From Sulfurovum sp. (GTDB lineage Bacteria > Campylobacterota > Campylobacteria > Campylobacterales > Sulfurovaceae), in NCBI GenBank assembly GCA_024637255.1, contig JAGXFO010000015.1, forward strand, positions 1 to 64,000: DNA of 64,000 nucleotides. The letters are read 5' to 3'. A model generated the notes under the pieces. It saw only the letters and a list, made by a program, of their open reading frames with translations, did no database searches and had not been told where the DNA came from. The position numbers and the translations under genes are program-made. Positions 17,329 through 26,368 of the stretch are shown one piece after another; position 1 is the stretch's first letter; every line of letters starts with the position of its first letter.

Positions 17329-18443
17329 GACAAATCCCCACTTTACTCTCACTACTTCTGGGGACTTATTATTTTTTCTACTTTGCACTTGTGGGTGTTT
17401 ACGTCGTTTTTCTGCCAAAAGTTTTGCTGGAACTTTCATACTCTCCTATGGAGGTAGGCATCATCTATGCAGCTGCCCCCTTTATGCGTTTTTTGCTACC
17501 TTTTGCATTTCGTCACTCTGTAACTTTAACTCCCAGAATTTATCATCTTTCACTATTGCTTACTTTCATCGCAACCTTACTTTTTTTAATATCCGTCAAT
17601 GATTTTTGGCTTTATCTCGCAGCAAACCTTCTCTTTGGTGCTGCCATGGGAGTCTCACTTCCTTATGTCGAAACCATAGCCCTTGCCTCTTTATCAAAAC
17701 ACCATTACGGGAAAGTACGTCTCTGGGGTTCCCTTGGTTTTATGGGCATGGCGCTATGGCTGGGAAAAGTGCTTGAGGCGCCCTATGAAGCACTTTATTA
17801 CTTAAGCACTATGGCATTTTTAACACTCTTCTTTGGTGCCATCATTACAAAATATGACCAGACTCCCTCCTCCTCTGCACATGATGACGCTTCATTTTCA
17901 CTTTCAAAATATTGGGCTTTCTGGGTTTCTACCTTTTTAATGCAGGTGGGATTTGGTGGGTTCTATAACTTCTTTACCATTTATGAAACTGCCCATGGCA
18001 TCTCACTTGAGATGACGAGTTGGATGTGGAGTTTTGGTGTGGTCTGTGAAATATTTATGCTTTACTTTCAGGGACCTCTTTTGCAACGAAATTTACTTAG
18101 GATCTTACAATTTGCCACCCTTGTCACAGCGCTTAGATGGATGTTGCTCTACCTCTTTCCTGATTCTATCATACTTACGTTTGCATCACAGTCTCTACAC
18201 GCCATAGGTTTCGCACTTTATCATACTGCGGCCATCACCTATGTCTTTTCACTCTATACACAGAAGAAACTTGCTCAACAGTTTTTCCTGGGTATAGCAT
18301 TTGGGCTGGGTGGATCTGTGGGTGCTGTACTTTCTGGTCAAATGTACGGAGAGTACCTTTTCCTTGCAGAATCCCTTATTACTCTTATGGCATTTATCGT
18401 CCTACTCATACATCAAAAACGTAAAGTGGGCATAGCAGCATGA
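17325..18443 (+). CDS. MFS transporter (HcaT/phenylpropionate-permease-like)
   Basis: A 372-residue protein with about 12 membrane segments. It shows the MFS loop motif YGKVRLWGSLGFMG near residues 125-140, typical of the HcaT/NupG-like subgroup. Substrate unknown. It overlaps the RDD gene (ATGA) and mobA (4 bp), so the three are probably one transcript continuing from the gsp arm. Confidence 0.8.
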   Translation: MRQIPTLLSLLLGTYYFFYFALVGVYVVFLPKVLLELSYSPMEVGIIYAAAPFMRFLLPFAFRHSVTLTPRIYHLSLLLTFIATLLFLISVNDFWLYLAANLLFGAAMGVSLPYVETIALASLSKHHYGKVRLWGSLGFMGMALWLGKVLEAPYEALYYLSTMAFLTLFFGAIITKYDQTPSSSAHDDASFSLSKYWAFWVSTFLMQVGFGGFYNFFTIYETAHGISLEMTSWMWSFGVVCEIFMLYFQGPLLQRNLLRILQFATLVTALRWMLLYLFPDSIILTFASQSLHAIGFALYHTAAITYVFSLYTQKKLAQQFFLGIAFGLGGSVGAVLSGQMYGEYLFLAESLITLMAFIVLLIHQKRKVGIAA

Positions 18444-19006
18444 TGCCATCTATGCCTGCCGTCATCTTCGCCGGAGGTAAAAGTTCCCGAATGGGAAAAG
18501 ATAAAGCACTGCTTCCTTTTGGCTCTTACCCTACACTCACAGAATTTCAGCATGCAAAGCTAAGTACCTTGTTTCAAAAAGTATACATCTCTGCAAAAAC
18601 AAATAAGTTTCATTTTGCATGCAATGTGATTGAAGACACCCAACAAGAGAGCTCCCCTCTTGTGGGGATTGTTTCTATTTTTGAAACATTAAATGTTGAG
18701 GAAGTTTTTATCTTAAGTGTTGATGTTCCATTTGTGGAGAAAAATATTGTAGGGGAGATTTTAAAGTATGCACAAACTTCGAATGATGCCATTGTTGCAC
18801 AAAGCCCCAGTGGCATTCAACCGCTTTGCGGGCTCTACAGAAAGTCTATTTTGCCTTTTGCACAAAAACAGTTAGAAAACCACAACCATAAACTCCATGA
18901 TCTTCTCAGCATGGCAGATACACTTTTTGTGCCTTTTGATGTAGATGAGCCTTTTACAAACCTCAATCACCCACAAGAGTATGAAAAAGCACTTAAACGT
19001 TTCTAG
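18440..19006 (+). CDS. mobA: molybdenum cofactor guanylyltransferase
   Basis: A 188-residue nucleotidyltransferase. The N-terminal VIFAGGKSSRMGKDKALLPF loop (residues 8-27) is the GTP-binding signature of MobA, which attaches GMP to molybdopterin for bis-MGD enzymes such as nitrate or polysulfide reductases. The central ILSVDVPFV supplies the metal-binding Asp. It is slightly shorter than E. coli MobA. It ends overlapping the convergent LysR gene by 4 bp. Confidence 0.9.
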   Translation: MMPSMPAVIFAGGKSSRMGKDKALLPFGSYPTLTEFQHAKLSTLFQKVYISAKTNKFHFACNVIEDTQQESSPLVGIVSIFETLNVEEVFILSVDVPFVEKNIVGEILKYAQTSNDAIVAQSPSGIQPLCGLYRKSILPFAQKQLENHNHKLHDLLSMADTLFVPFDVDEPFTNLNHPQEYEKALKRF

Positions 19007-19920
19007 GTTTGTTTTGGGGCACTGTAAGTTCCTCCCTCTATCATTTGTGTCATTAGTTTTTTGGAAAAGAAAATAAATTTTTTAAACAAAGTGCTGTGGT
19101 ACTTATCTTTATGGTAAATCATCAAAAAATCTCTTTTGCACTCAAAGTTTTTAATCGGTACTCTAAAAAGTTTTCCTTCTTTGAGTTCATTTTCAACAGA
19201 TATTTTCGAAATACAGGTCAAACACTCATGGTTCATTAGTATACTTTTAATAGACTCCGTATGTCCCAATTCCAAAAAGATATTCAACTCCCCTACTCTT
19301 TCTTTTATATACCCCAAAAAGACTTCTCTCGTTCCAGAACCCTCTTCTCTGAGTATCCATCTTTTTTTGACCAGCTCATCTATATCACTATGTCTGCATA
19401 AATTCTGCTCCGCCGTACCAACTACCAGTTCATCAACCCCTATCTTTTCTTTGATAATATCTCCGCCTGGCACCAACCCTTCTACAAAACCGATATCAAT
19501 ACTTCCTTCTTTAATCATGTCTGCAATTTCTTTGGTGTTTCCCTCTTTAAGCGTAATTTTAACATCTGGGTATGCGTTCATGTAGTTGCAAATAATTGCA
19601 GGCATTAAATAGTCTACTATTGTTGTACTCGCACCCACACGGATCATGCCCTTATTTTCTGAGTTTTTAAACTCATACTCAATATCTGCAAGCCTTTTAA
19701 AGACAGGATCCACCTCTTTATAAAAAGTACGCCCTACTTCATTGAGGATAAGTTTTTTATTGATCCGGTCAAACAATGGTCTAGCAAGAATCGTTTCGAG
19801 CTCTTTAATAGACATGGAAATTGCAGACTGGCTTAATTTCATATCTTTTGCAACATTAGTTAAATGCCCGGTTGCAACCACATTTAAAAAAATCTCTATC
19901 TGCCTAAGCGTTATTTTCAT
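19003..19920 (-). CDS. LysR family transcriptional regulator
   Basis: A 305-residue LTTR: HTH at about 1-60 (LRQIEIFLNVVATGHLT..AKDMKLSQSAISMSIKELE) and a periplasmic-binding-like effector domain from about 88. It is divergent from a YeiH family transporter, the same arrangement as yeiE-yeiH in enterobacteria, so it probably controls that gene in response to a small anion or sulfur compound. Effector is inference. Confidence 0.9.
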   Translation of the reverse strand: MKITLRQIEIFLNVVATGHLTNVAKDMKLSQSAISMSIKELETILARPLFDRINKKLILNEVGRTFYKEVDPVFKRLADIEYEFKNSENKGMIRVGASTTIVDYLMPAIICNYMNAYPDVKITLKEGNTKEIADMIKEGSIDIGFVEGLVPGGDIIKEKIGVDELVVGTAEQNLCRHSDIDELVKKRWILREEGSGTREVFLGYIKERVGELNIFLELGHTESIKSILMNHECLTCISKISVENELKEGKLFRVPIKNFECKRDFLMIYHKDKYHSTLFKKFIFFSKKLMTQMIEGGTYSAPKQT

Positions 19921-20038
19921 TATTTTTCTCTTTTTTTGAAATTAGTGTACTTTTTTGTGTTGATTATCCATGAATAATATCAAAATTATAGTACAATTTT
20001 ACAAAAGTAATCAATTATACTGAACAAGAAGGATTTAT
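19921..20038. promoter_or_regulatory. LysR/YeiH divergent control region
   Basis: This 118-bp AT-rich gap holds an imperfect dyad TGATTAT..ATAATATCA around 19961-19982 and a further AATCAATTAT at about 20010-20019, candidate LTTR half-sites. A rightward -10-like TACAAT lies near 19992. AGAAGGA precedes the YeiH ATG. The sites are pattern matches only. Confidence 0.4.
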
Positions 20039-21100
20039 ATGGCTTTTTCGCCACAAAAACGTAAAGGTACACTAAGCGGTATTTTGTTTGTTGCTATTCT
20101 TTCAGCAGCAGCGACATATATTGCAGGACTGGGTCCTGTGCAGGCGCTAGGACTCTCTCCCTTGGTGATTGGTATCGTCATAGGTATTTTTTATGCCAAT
20201 ACACTGCACAACAAAACCCCGCAGGCATGGCAAAGCGGCATCACTTTTTCGGCAAAAAAAATACTGCGTTTTGCTATTGTATTTTATGGTTTCAGAATTA
20301 CATTTCAAGAAATTGCAGAAGTAGGCATGGATGGATTTTTAGTCTCTCTTATTATGCTGACAAGTACACTGGTACTTGGTTCATGGGTAGGATATAAAAT
20401 CTTTGGCATGGAAAAAGACACCTCTATACTTACTGCGTCTGGTGCTGCAGTCTGCGGTGCTGCGGCTGTACTTGCAACAGAGCCTGTACTTAAAGCAGAA
20501 GAGTACAAAACTGCCATCGCTGTCTCAATGGTCGTACTTTTTGGAACCATCTCTATGTTTCTTTATCCTGTACTTTACACAACTATTTTTGAAAACGCTA
20601 CAGGCTTTTTGCATATGACGGCCAGAGAGTTTGGTATCTATGTGGGTGGAACTATCCATGAAGTAGCGCAGGTTGTTGCCGTACCGGCCTCTGTGCCAAA
20701 TGCCCCAGATGAAATGGCAAATGCTGCTATTATCGTTAAAATGACCCGTGTAATTATGATAGCTCCTATGCTCATAGTATTGGGACTATACCTAGCCTAT
20801 AGCGCAAAAAAAGAAGTCGGCGAGGCAAACGAAAAAATGAAACTTGTCATCCCTTGGTTTGCAGTCTATTTCATAGCTGTTGCAGGATTTAATTCTTTAC
20901 ATCTTGTGCCCAATAACATTGTAGATATTATTAATGAAATCGATACATTCTTGCTAACCATTGCAATGACAGCATTAGGAATGGGTACTGTATTTGCCAA
21001 ATTTAAAGGATTAGGATTAGCGCCTGTCTATACTGCTACTGTAATGTTTGTATGGCTGGTTGTAGGTGGTTTTGTTGTGACGAAGTTAGTTTGTGCATAA
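20039..21100 (+). CDS. YeiH family putative sulfate/anion exporter
   Basis: A 353-residue protein with about 10 membrane segments and the UPF0324/YeiH motifs LGPVQALGLSPLVIGIVIG, KKILRFAIVFYGFRIT, a repeated ASGAAVCGAAAVLA and GTIHEVAQVVA. Family members are annotated as sulfate or sulfonate exporters on limited evidence. In a sulfur-oxidising bacterium an export or sulfite/sulfate balance role would fit, but this is inference. AGAAGGA lies just before the start. Confidence 0.85.
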   Translation: MAFSPQKRKGTLSGILFVAILSAAATYIAGLGPVQALGLSPLVIGIVIGIFYANTLHNKTPQAWQSGITFSAKKILRFAIVFYGFRITFQEIAEVGMDGFLVSLIMLTSTLVLGSWVGYKIFGMEKDTSILTASGAAVCGAAAVLATEPVLKAEEYKTAIAVSMVVLFGTISMFLYPVLYTTIFENATGFLHMTAREFGIYVGGTIHEVAQVVAVPASVPNAPDEMANAAIIVKMTRVIMIAPMLIVLGLYLAYSAKKEVGEANEKMKLVIPWFAVYFIAVAGFNSLHLVPNNIVDIINEIDTFLLTIAMTALGMGTVFAKFKGLGLAPVYTATVMFVWLVVGGFVVTKLVCA

Positions 21101-21158
21101 AATGGGAGTGCAATAAAATATACGGGTCTAAAAAACACTCCGACCCACAAAGAAGTAA

Positions 21159-22757
21159 CTATCTCCGTCTGTAGCTTAACGCTTCTAAAAGATCGGATTT
21201 TTCTATCTTATCATGTGCACTTAAGTCTGCTATGGTTCTACCTATCTTTCTCACAGAAGCAATGCTCCTGTGAGAAAGTCCAAACTTGCTGATGGCACTT
21301 TCCAAGATTTTACTTGCATCATTATCCAGTATGCAATAAGTCTCTATCTCTTCTTCCGTCAGCTTTCCATTGAGTCTTATTTGACCTCTTAGTTTTTGCA
21401 CCTTAAATGCCTCCAGTACTTCCTCGTGCATTTGGGCAGAGCTAATGTCTCCCTTGTCGGCACTATTTACTTCTTGCATCACTACAAAAAGATCTATACG
21501 ATCCAAAAAAGGGTCAGAGAGTTTATTCTGGTAGCGTTTTATCTCCACTTCACTGCATCTGCAGGATTTTATCTTTGAGAGAAGATTGCCGCAAGGACAA
21601 GGATTTTGGGCTGCGACAAACATGATGTCTGCTTCATATTCTATCTTCGTATTCACCCTTGCTATATGCACCTTCTTATCTTGTAGCGGCTCTCTAAGGG
21701 CTTCCAGAACAGCTTTGGAAAAATGAGGGAGTTCATCAAAGAAGAGTATACCTTTGTGTGCCAAGGCAACCTCTCCTATTTTTGCCATTGTTGAACCGCC
21801 ACCAAAAATAGAAGCGGAGGTCGCAGTATGGTGAGGAGATCTTATGGGGCGCAACGCTGAAAAGTCCGGCGTCATGCCATCCAAAAACTGATGTTTGGCT
21901 ATGGAGAGTATCTCTTCTTCAAACAATGGCGGCAAGATGTCTTTAATTCGTTTGGCTATCATGCTCTTCCCACATCCAGGATTCCCCTCCATTAGGAAGT
22001 TATGCATACCTGCTGCAGCTATGAGAGAGGCTCTCTTGGCTACCAATTGCCCTTTCACATCTAAAAAATCTCTCTCATATTTTCGTTCAAAATAGTAAGA
22101 CGTATCTTGCACATTAAAACTTTCGGCCTCGTAAGAAAATGTCTGTACATTTGCTTTAAAATTCTTACTTTTAAGTATCTCTATAGCTTCACTCAATGTA
22201 TCTACAGCGATGAAATCTACACCGGAGATATGACTCAAGTAAGTAATCGACTCTTTAGGCACAATCGCCCTCTTAATAAATCCTTGCTCTTTAAGAGATA
22301 AAACCAAAGGAAAAAGCATAGAGCTTGTCTTCACTTTTCCATCCAACCCTAGTTCTCCAAACACAAAAAGCCCCTCTTCTTCTATGGTCGTTTTGTTCAA
22401 TGCAATCAAAAGTGCCAAAGAAAGGTCAAAATGGGTACCTGACTTTTTTAGATCCGAGGGTGAAAGATTGATGGTTATCTTCAGAGGAGGGAAAACAAAC
22501 TCATTAGTAAGCAATGCTGATTTGGTGCGTTCTTTTGATTCTTGTATGTCGCTTGATGCCAAACCCACTACCGAAAAGCCGGGAAGTCCTTTGGTGAAAG
22601 TTGCTTCTACTTCTATCACTCTTGCATTTACGCCTTCAAGGGTAGCGCAGGTAAGTCTGTTAACGATAGCCTGTTTTTTCTCTTTTTGTTTGATGTTTTT
22701 AACTGTTATATTCTTTGTTTCGGGTGGAAGATTACCACTATGCGTTTTTGCATTCAT
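21159..22757 (-). CDS. YifB/ComM family Mg-chelatase-like AAA+ ATPase
   Basis: A 532-residue protein: an N-terminal ChlI-type domain (about 35-200), an AAA+ core with Walker A GNPGCGKS (about 262-269) and Walker B FFDELPHF, and a C-terminal domain with a zinc-finger-like CPCG..CRC cluster. ComM is a branch-migration helicase that helps integrate transforming DNA. About 30 residues precede the family's usual start; no other ATG/GTG/TTG is available nearby and no ribosome site is seen, so the true start is uncertain. Confidence 0.88.
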   Translation of the reverse strand: MNAKTHSGNLPPETKNITVKNIKQKEKKQAIVNRLTCATLEGVNARVIEVEATFTKGLPGFSVVGLASSDIQESKERTKSALLTNEFVFPPLKITINLSPSDLKKSGTHFDLSLALLIALNKTTIEEEGLFVFGELGLDGKVKTSSMLFPLVLSLKEQGFIKRAIVPKESITYLSHISGVDFIAVDTLSEAIEILKSKNFKANVQTFSYEAESFNVQDTSYYFERKYERDFLDVKGQLVAKRASLIAAAGMHNFLMEGNPGCGKSMIAKRIKDILPPLFEEEILSIAKHQFLDGMTPDFSALRPIRSPHHTATSASIFGGGSTMAKIGEVALAHKGILFFDELPHFSKAVLEALREPLQDKKVHIARVNTKIEYEADIMFVAAQNPCPCGNLLSKIKSCRCSEVEIKRYQNKLSDPFLDRIDLFVVMQEVNSADKGDISSAQMHEEVLEAFKVQKLRGQIRLNGKLTEEEIETYCILDNDASKILESAISKFGLSHRSIASVRKIGRTIADLSAHDKIEKSDLLEALSYRRR

Positions 22758-22866
22758 AGTGCTATAATTGCATACATATGAAAAAAGGATTAAAAATATG
22801 TCAAATTGTAATGTTTTTTATTTTAGGTGCTTCATATCTGAGGAATTCATGGTACACAATCGACGC

Positions 22867-23391
22867 TTATGCCTCTTTTAATCTTTTCTTCCACTCTTTT
22901 TCAAATTTCTTTCTTTTAATGTAGGAGAGTTTTTCTACGAAAACTTTACCGTCCAAATGATCTATTTCGTGCTGTATCGCAACTGCAAGGAAATCTTCAT
23001 CTTCTACAACATGCTTCTTTCCCGCTCTGTCAAAATATTCCACTCTCACATGTTTTGCCCGCTCTACTTCTTCATAAACTCCGGGGATGGAGAGGCAACC
23101 CTCCTGAAATATCTCACAGCCGTCTTTCTCAAGGATAACAGGATTAACCATCTCTAAAGTATTTTCTTTAGGCTGATCATGTTCACCCTCTGATACCTCT
23201 AAGGGAATATTGATAATAAGCACCCTGCAATCAACCCCTACCTGAATAGCCGCAAGACCAACACCATTGTATGCACACATGGTATCATACATGTCATCTA
23301 AAAGATCATGTAGGGCTCCATCAAAAGATACTACTTCTTCAGAAATAAGTTTTAGTCTTTTATCTGGATATACAACAATTTCTCTAATCAT
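22867..23391 (-). CDS. def: peptide deformylase
   Basis: A 174-residue enzyme that removes the formyl group from nascent proteins. All three family motifs are present: GVGLAAIQVG, EGCLSIPG with the metal-binding Cys, and QHEIDHLDG with the two metal His and catalytic Glu. It follows clpP by 8 bp and belongs to a likely clpP-def operon at the ribosome exit/quality-control level with tig upstream. Confidence 0.96.
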   Translation of the reverse strand: MIREIVVYPDKRLKLISEEVVSFDGALHDLLDDMYDTMCAYNGVGLAAIQVGVDCRVLIINIPLEVSEGEHDQPKENTLEMVNPVILEKDGCEIFQEGCLSIPGVYEEVERAKHVRVEYFDRAGKKHVVEDEDFLAVAIQHEIDHLDGKVFVEKLSYIKRKKFEKEWKKRLKEA

Positions 23392-23399
23392 CTACAAAC

Positions 23400-23987
23400 C
23401 TAGTTAAAACTTTTGGTTAGCACTTTATCTATTAAACCATATTCTACTGCCTCTTGGGCAGACATAAAGTTATCACGTTCTGTGTCTTTTTCTATGCGTT
23501 TGGCTGTTTTTCCGGTTTGTTCTGCCAAGATCTCATTCAGCGTGTCTTTAAGTCTTTGTATCTCTTGCGCCTGTATCTGAATATCTGTTGATTGTCCCTG
23601 TGCTCCACCTGAAGGCTGGTGGATCATGATACGCGCATGCGGCAATGCATAACGCTTTCCCTTTGCACCTGAAGCGAGCAAAAATGCGCCCATGGAGGCT
23701 GCTTGACCAATACAGATAGTGACAATATCCGGTTTGATATAGTTCATCGTATCAAACATTGAAAGCCCCGAAGTGATCACCCCTCCTGGAGAGTTAATGT
23801 AAAAATAAATATCTTTGTCTGGATCTTGTGCTTCAAGAAAAAGCATCTGCGCTACGACAGTAGAAGCCACTTGATCATTTACTTCCCCACTTAGCATGAT
23901 AATACGATCCTTTAATAGGCGTGAGTAAATATCATAAGATCTTTCGCCTCTGCCTGTTTGTTCTACAACGTATGGAATATAACTCAT
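23400..23987 (-). CDS. clpP: ATP-dependent Clp protease proteolytic subunit
   Basis: A 195-residue ClpP. The catalytic Ser98 is in GQAASMG and His123 in MIHQPSGG, with the catalytic Asp near residue 172. It assembles into the 14-mer chamber fed by ClpX or ClpA. It sits between tig and def on the same strand; tig-clpP linkage is common in bacteria. Confidence 0.97.
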   Translation of the reverse strand: MSYIPYVVEQTGRGERSYDIYSRLLKDRIIMLSGEVNDQVASTVVAQMLFLEAQDPDKDIYFYINSPGGVITSGLSMFDTMNYIKPDIVTICIGQAASMGAFLLASGAKGKRYALPHARIMIHQPSGGAQGQSTDIQIQAQEIQRLKDTLNEILAEQTGKTAKRIEKDTERDNFMSAQEAVEYGLIDKVLTKSFN

Positions 23988-24097
23988 TTTATGCCTTTAA
24001 TAATATATAGTTAAATAGATCTCTTTATCAACTCAAATATACACTTTATAGATTAACAAAACAAATAACAACTTTCGCTGCTATCTGTTAATATATT

Positions 24098-25390
24098 TTA
24101 TTTGTCTAGACCCAACATTTTACCAAAAAGTTTATCTTCAATCATGCCCATTTTAACTGCGGGCAAAAGATTGTTTTCCTGGTAGTATTTGATGACTTGC
24201 TGTGGATCTTGTCCGCTCGTCATTGCTTCATAGTAGATAGCTTGTGATACTTCTTGATCATTCACGGTTACTTCTTCTTTTTTAGCCAATGCATCTACGA
24301 TAAATGTCGCCTTGACAGACGCTATAGCATCTGCTCTTACTTCGGCGCGTAGTGCTTCAATTTTTTCAGGATTGTCTTTAAAAGTGCTGAGCTCTTCTTC
24401 GCTCATCTCTCGTGCTCTTGCATTAATTTTTGCATCGATCTCTTGTTCAACAATGTTGTTTGGCAATGCAAAATCAAATTTTTCAACCAAGGCCTCAACC
24501 AATTTTGGCTTAAGGTCTTCATTGTATATTCTTGAGATTTCAGCTGATTCAATTTGCATTTTCACTTTTTCTTTAAGGAGTTCAAGCGTTGCGCCTTCTT
24601 CGCCTTGAAGAAGTTTTTTCGCCAACTCATCATTAAGCTCTGCAGGTACTTGCTCTTGGATCTCGTGAAGTGTTACTTTAAATTCCGCTTCTTTGCCCGC
24701 AAGATCTGCTGACTGATATTCTACGGGGAAAGTAACTGTTACGGTTTTTTCCTCTTCATACTTCATGCCGATAATTTGATCTTCGAATCCTGGAATAAAT
24801 TGACTTGAACCTATTTTAAGATTAAACTTCTCAGCTTTACCGCCAGCAAATGCTACACCATCGACAAAACCTTCAAAGTCAATCACAGTCATGTCGCCCT
24901 CTTTCACCGCACGCTTTCTTTTAATCTTTTCAAAAGGTGATTGCTGTGCTGCGATGTCTGCAAGTCTTGCCTCTACTTCTTTGTCTGATGCTGTTGGTTT
25001 CTCAAATGCAGGAAGTACATCCATATGCCCCTCTGCTGCAAATACTGGTCTAATAGAAACTTCAACTTCAACTTCAATGCCAGAGTCTTTTTTATCATAT
25101 TTTTTGAATGTTGGCTGACCAAGAATGTCTGCTGGATTAATCCCTGCTTCTTTAATGCCCGCATCGATTAGATCCTTAAGTGCTTCGCCTTCAGCGTCTT
25201 GTGCAAGTTTTTCACCATGTAGTTTTTTTACTACATGAGCAGGTACTTTACCTTTTCTGAATCCATCTACCTTGATTTCTTTGCCGGCCTGAGTGGCCAT
25301 CTTGTTAATATATGCCTCAATAGCACTGTTTTCTATGGTACCGCTTACGATTATATTTGCATCATCTACTTTGTTTACTGTAACTTTCAC
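24098..25390 (-). CDS. tig: trigger factor
   Basis: A 430-residue ribosome-associated chaperone. The ribosome-binding signature GFRKGKVPAHVV is at about residues 43-54, followed by an FKBP-type prolyl isomerase domain (about 155-240) and the long helical C-terminal domain. It acts at the polypeptide exit tunnel before Def and ClpP act on clients. The 110-bp gap to clpP could carry an additional promoter. Confidence 0.96.
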   Translation of the reverse strand: MKVTVNKVDDANIIVSGTIENSAIEAYINKMATQAGKEIKVDGFRKGKVPAHVVKKLHGEKLAQDAEGEALKDLIDAGIKEAGINPADILGQPTFKKYDKKDSGIEVEVEVSIRPVFAAEGHMDVLPAFEKPTASDKEVEARLADIAAQQSPFEKIKRKRAVKEGDMTVIDFEGFVDGVAFAGGKAEKFNLKIGSSQFIPGFEDQIIGMKYEEEKTVTVTFPVEYQSADLAGKEAEFKVTLHEIQEQVPAELNDELAKKLLQGEEGATLELLKEKVKMQIESAEISRIYNEDLKPKLVEALVEKFDFALPNNIVEQEIDAKINARAREMSEEELSTFKDNPEKIEALRAEVRADAIASVKATFIVDALAKKEEVTVNDQEVSQAIYYEAMTSGQDPQQVIKYYQENNLLPAVKMGMIEDKLFGKMLGLDK

Positions 25391-25485
25391 TACAATCCTT
25401 TATATATAATTATGTGATTTTATCTAAATAATGTTGAAATACCAATAAGCATTAAATAATGCGGGGGAAATAGTGATGCAGAAAA

Positions 25486-25511
25486 GGCTATCCGGACAAA
25501 TCCGGATAGCC
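25486..25511 (-). terminator. rho-independent terminator after the 25.5-kb secreted protein gene
   Basis: A perfect 11-bp stem (GGCTATCCGGA, 25486-25496, with 25501-25511) around a 4-base loop. Read leftward it is followed by a short T-run, and it lies 10 bp after the stop of the secreted protein gene, separating it from tig. Confidence 0.85.
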
Positions 25512-25521
25512 AAAAGAGGCT

Positions 25522-26334
25522 CTATTTGTATGCTCTTTTAATATCTTTTTCTATCTCGCCTGGTGTAGAGGCTATTTTCATAAACTCTCCCATACTTAAA
25601 AGAGGCAAAGAAACCGCCAGATAGTATTTAGGATCAAGCATGATTGCTTTCCCGTCTTTAATCATACTTTTGTATGGCAAAATATGTGCATTATGTGCTG
25701 CATCAATCTTAAGAAGAAATTTATTGGTTCTGCTTATCAGATTATGTCCTACAAGTGTTGAACCATTAGGAAGCTTAAGACTGTATGCTACATATTTATT
25801 ATCTTTTAGCTTAGTGCTAAGATCGGCACCTTCGGCGACAGTAATCGTATCGTTCACTTTTGCCATGCCCATCATAAAATGATACTCAGGGAGCTTTGCT
25901 ATTTTATACTCATCTTTCACAGTGTACAAATCTCCCAAAGCAGCTTGAAGCGACTTAATTGTCGAAGCAAACTGACCGTACTTAAACGAACCCTGAAGGT
26001 AAGCTGCTCCAAAATAGGATGGATTTTGCACGCGTACTTCTTTTTCATTTACAAGTACATTCAATGTTGCGAGCCAACTATTTGTGTTTTGTAGCTCTTT
26101 GTTGCTAACTGTAATAACCGTTGAGCCCTTAATTGGTACCGTAGTGGCCAAAATAGAAAAACCATTGGCTTTCAATTTTGACTTCACTTCATCTACACCC
26201 TGCGCTTTAGCTGCATAATAAGTACTCAATACTTGCGGTGCAGGTGCGCCTATATCCAATTTAGTTCCTTCTGCACTTACTTCTGCAGTGACAAATGCCA
26301 ATAGAAACGCTAATGTCATTTTAGTAAATCTCAT
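25522..26334 (-). CDS. secreted protein of unknown function, possibly DUF302-like
   Basis: A 270-residue protein with a clear signal peptide (about 1-21, cleavage near VSAEG). The mature part has alternating beta segments with 'GF.il' and a conserved-looking ALGDLYTVKDEY region, but no Cys and no catalytic motif I can name. The segment VDEVKSKLKANGFSIL resembles the start of DUF302 domains, weakly. It follows a two-DUF302-like gene by 34 bp and shares its strand, so the two may act together in the periplasm. It ends in a strong terminator. Confidence 0.6.
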   Translation of the reverse strand: MRFTKMTLAFLLAFVTAEVSAEGTKLDIGAPAPQVLSTYYAAKAQGVDEVKSKLKANGFSILATTVPIKGSTVITVSNKELQNTNSWLATLNVLVNEKEVRVQNPSYFGAAYLQGSFKYGQFASTIKSLQAALGDLYTVKDEYKIAKLPEYHFMMGMAKVNDTITVAEGADLSTKLKDNKYVAYSLKLPNGSTLVGHNLISRTNKFLLKIDAAHNAHILPYKSMIKDGKAIMLDPKYYLAVSLPLLSMGEFMKIASTPGEIEKDIKRAYK

Positions 26335-26368
26335 ATATCTTCCTTTTTATTATTTTTATTTGCCAGCC

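Noticed and set aside
22778..22924. An about 48-codon rightward ORF with a TATAAT upstream
   Set aside because: It has no ribosome site, runs into the def gene on the other strand and has no recognisable features.
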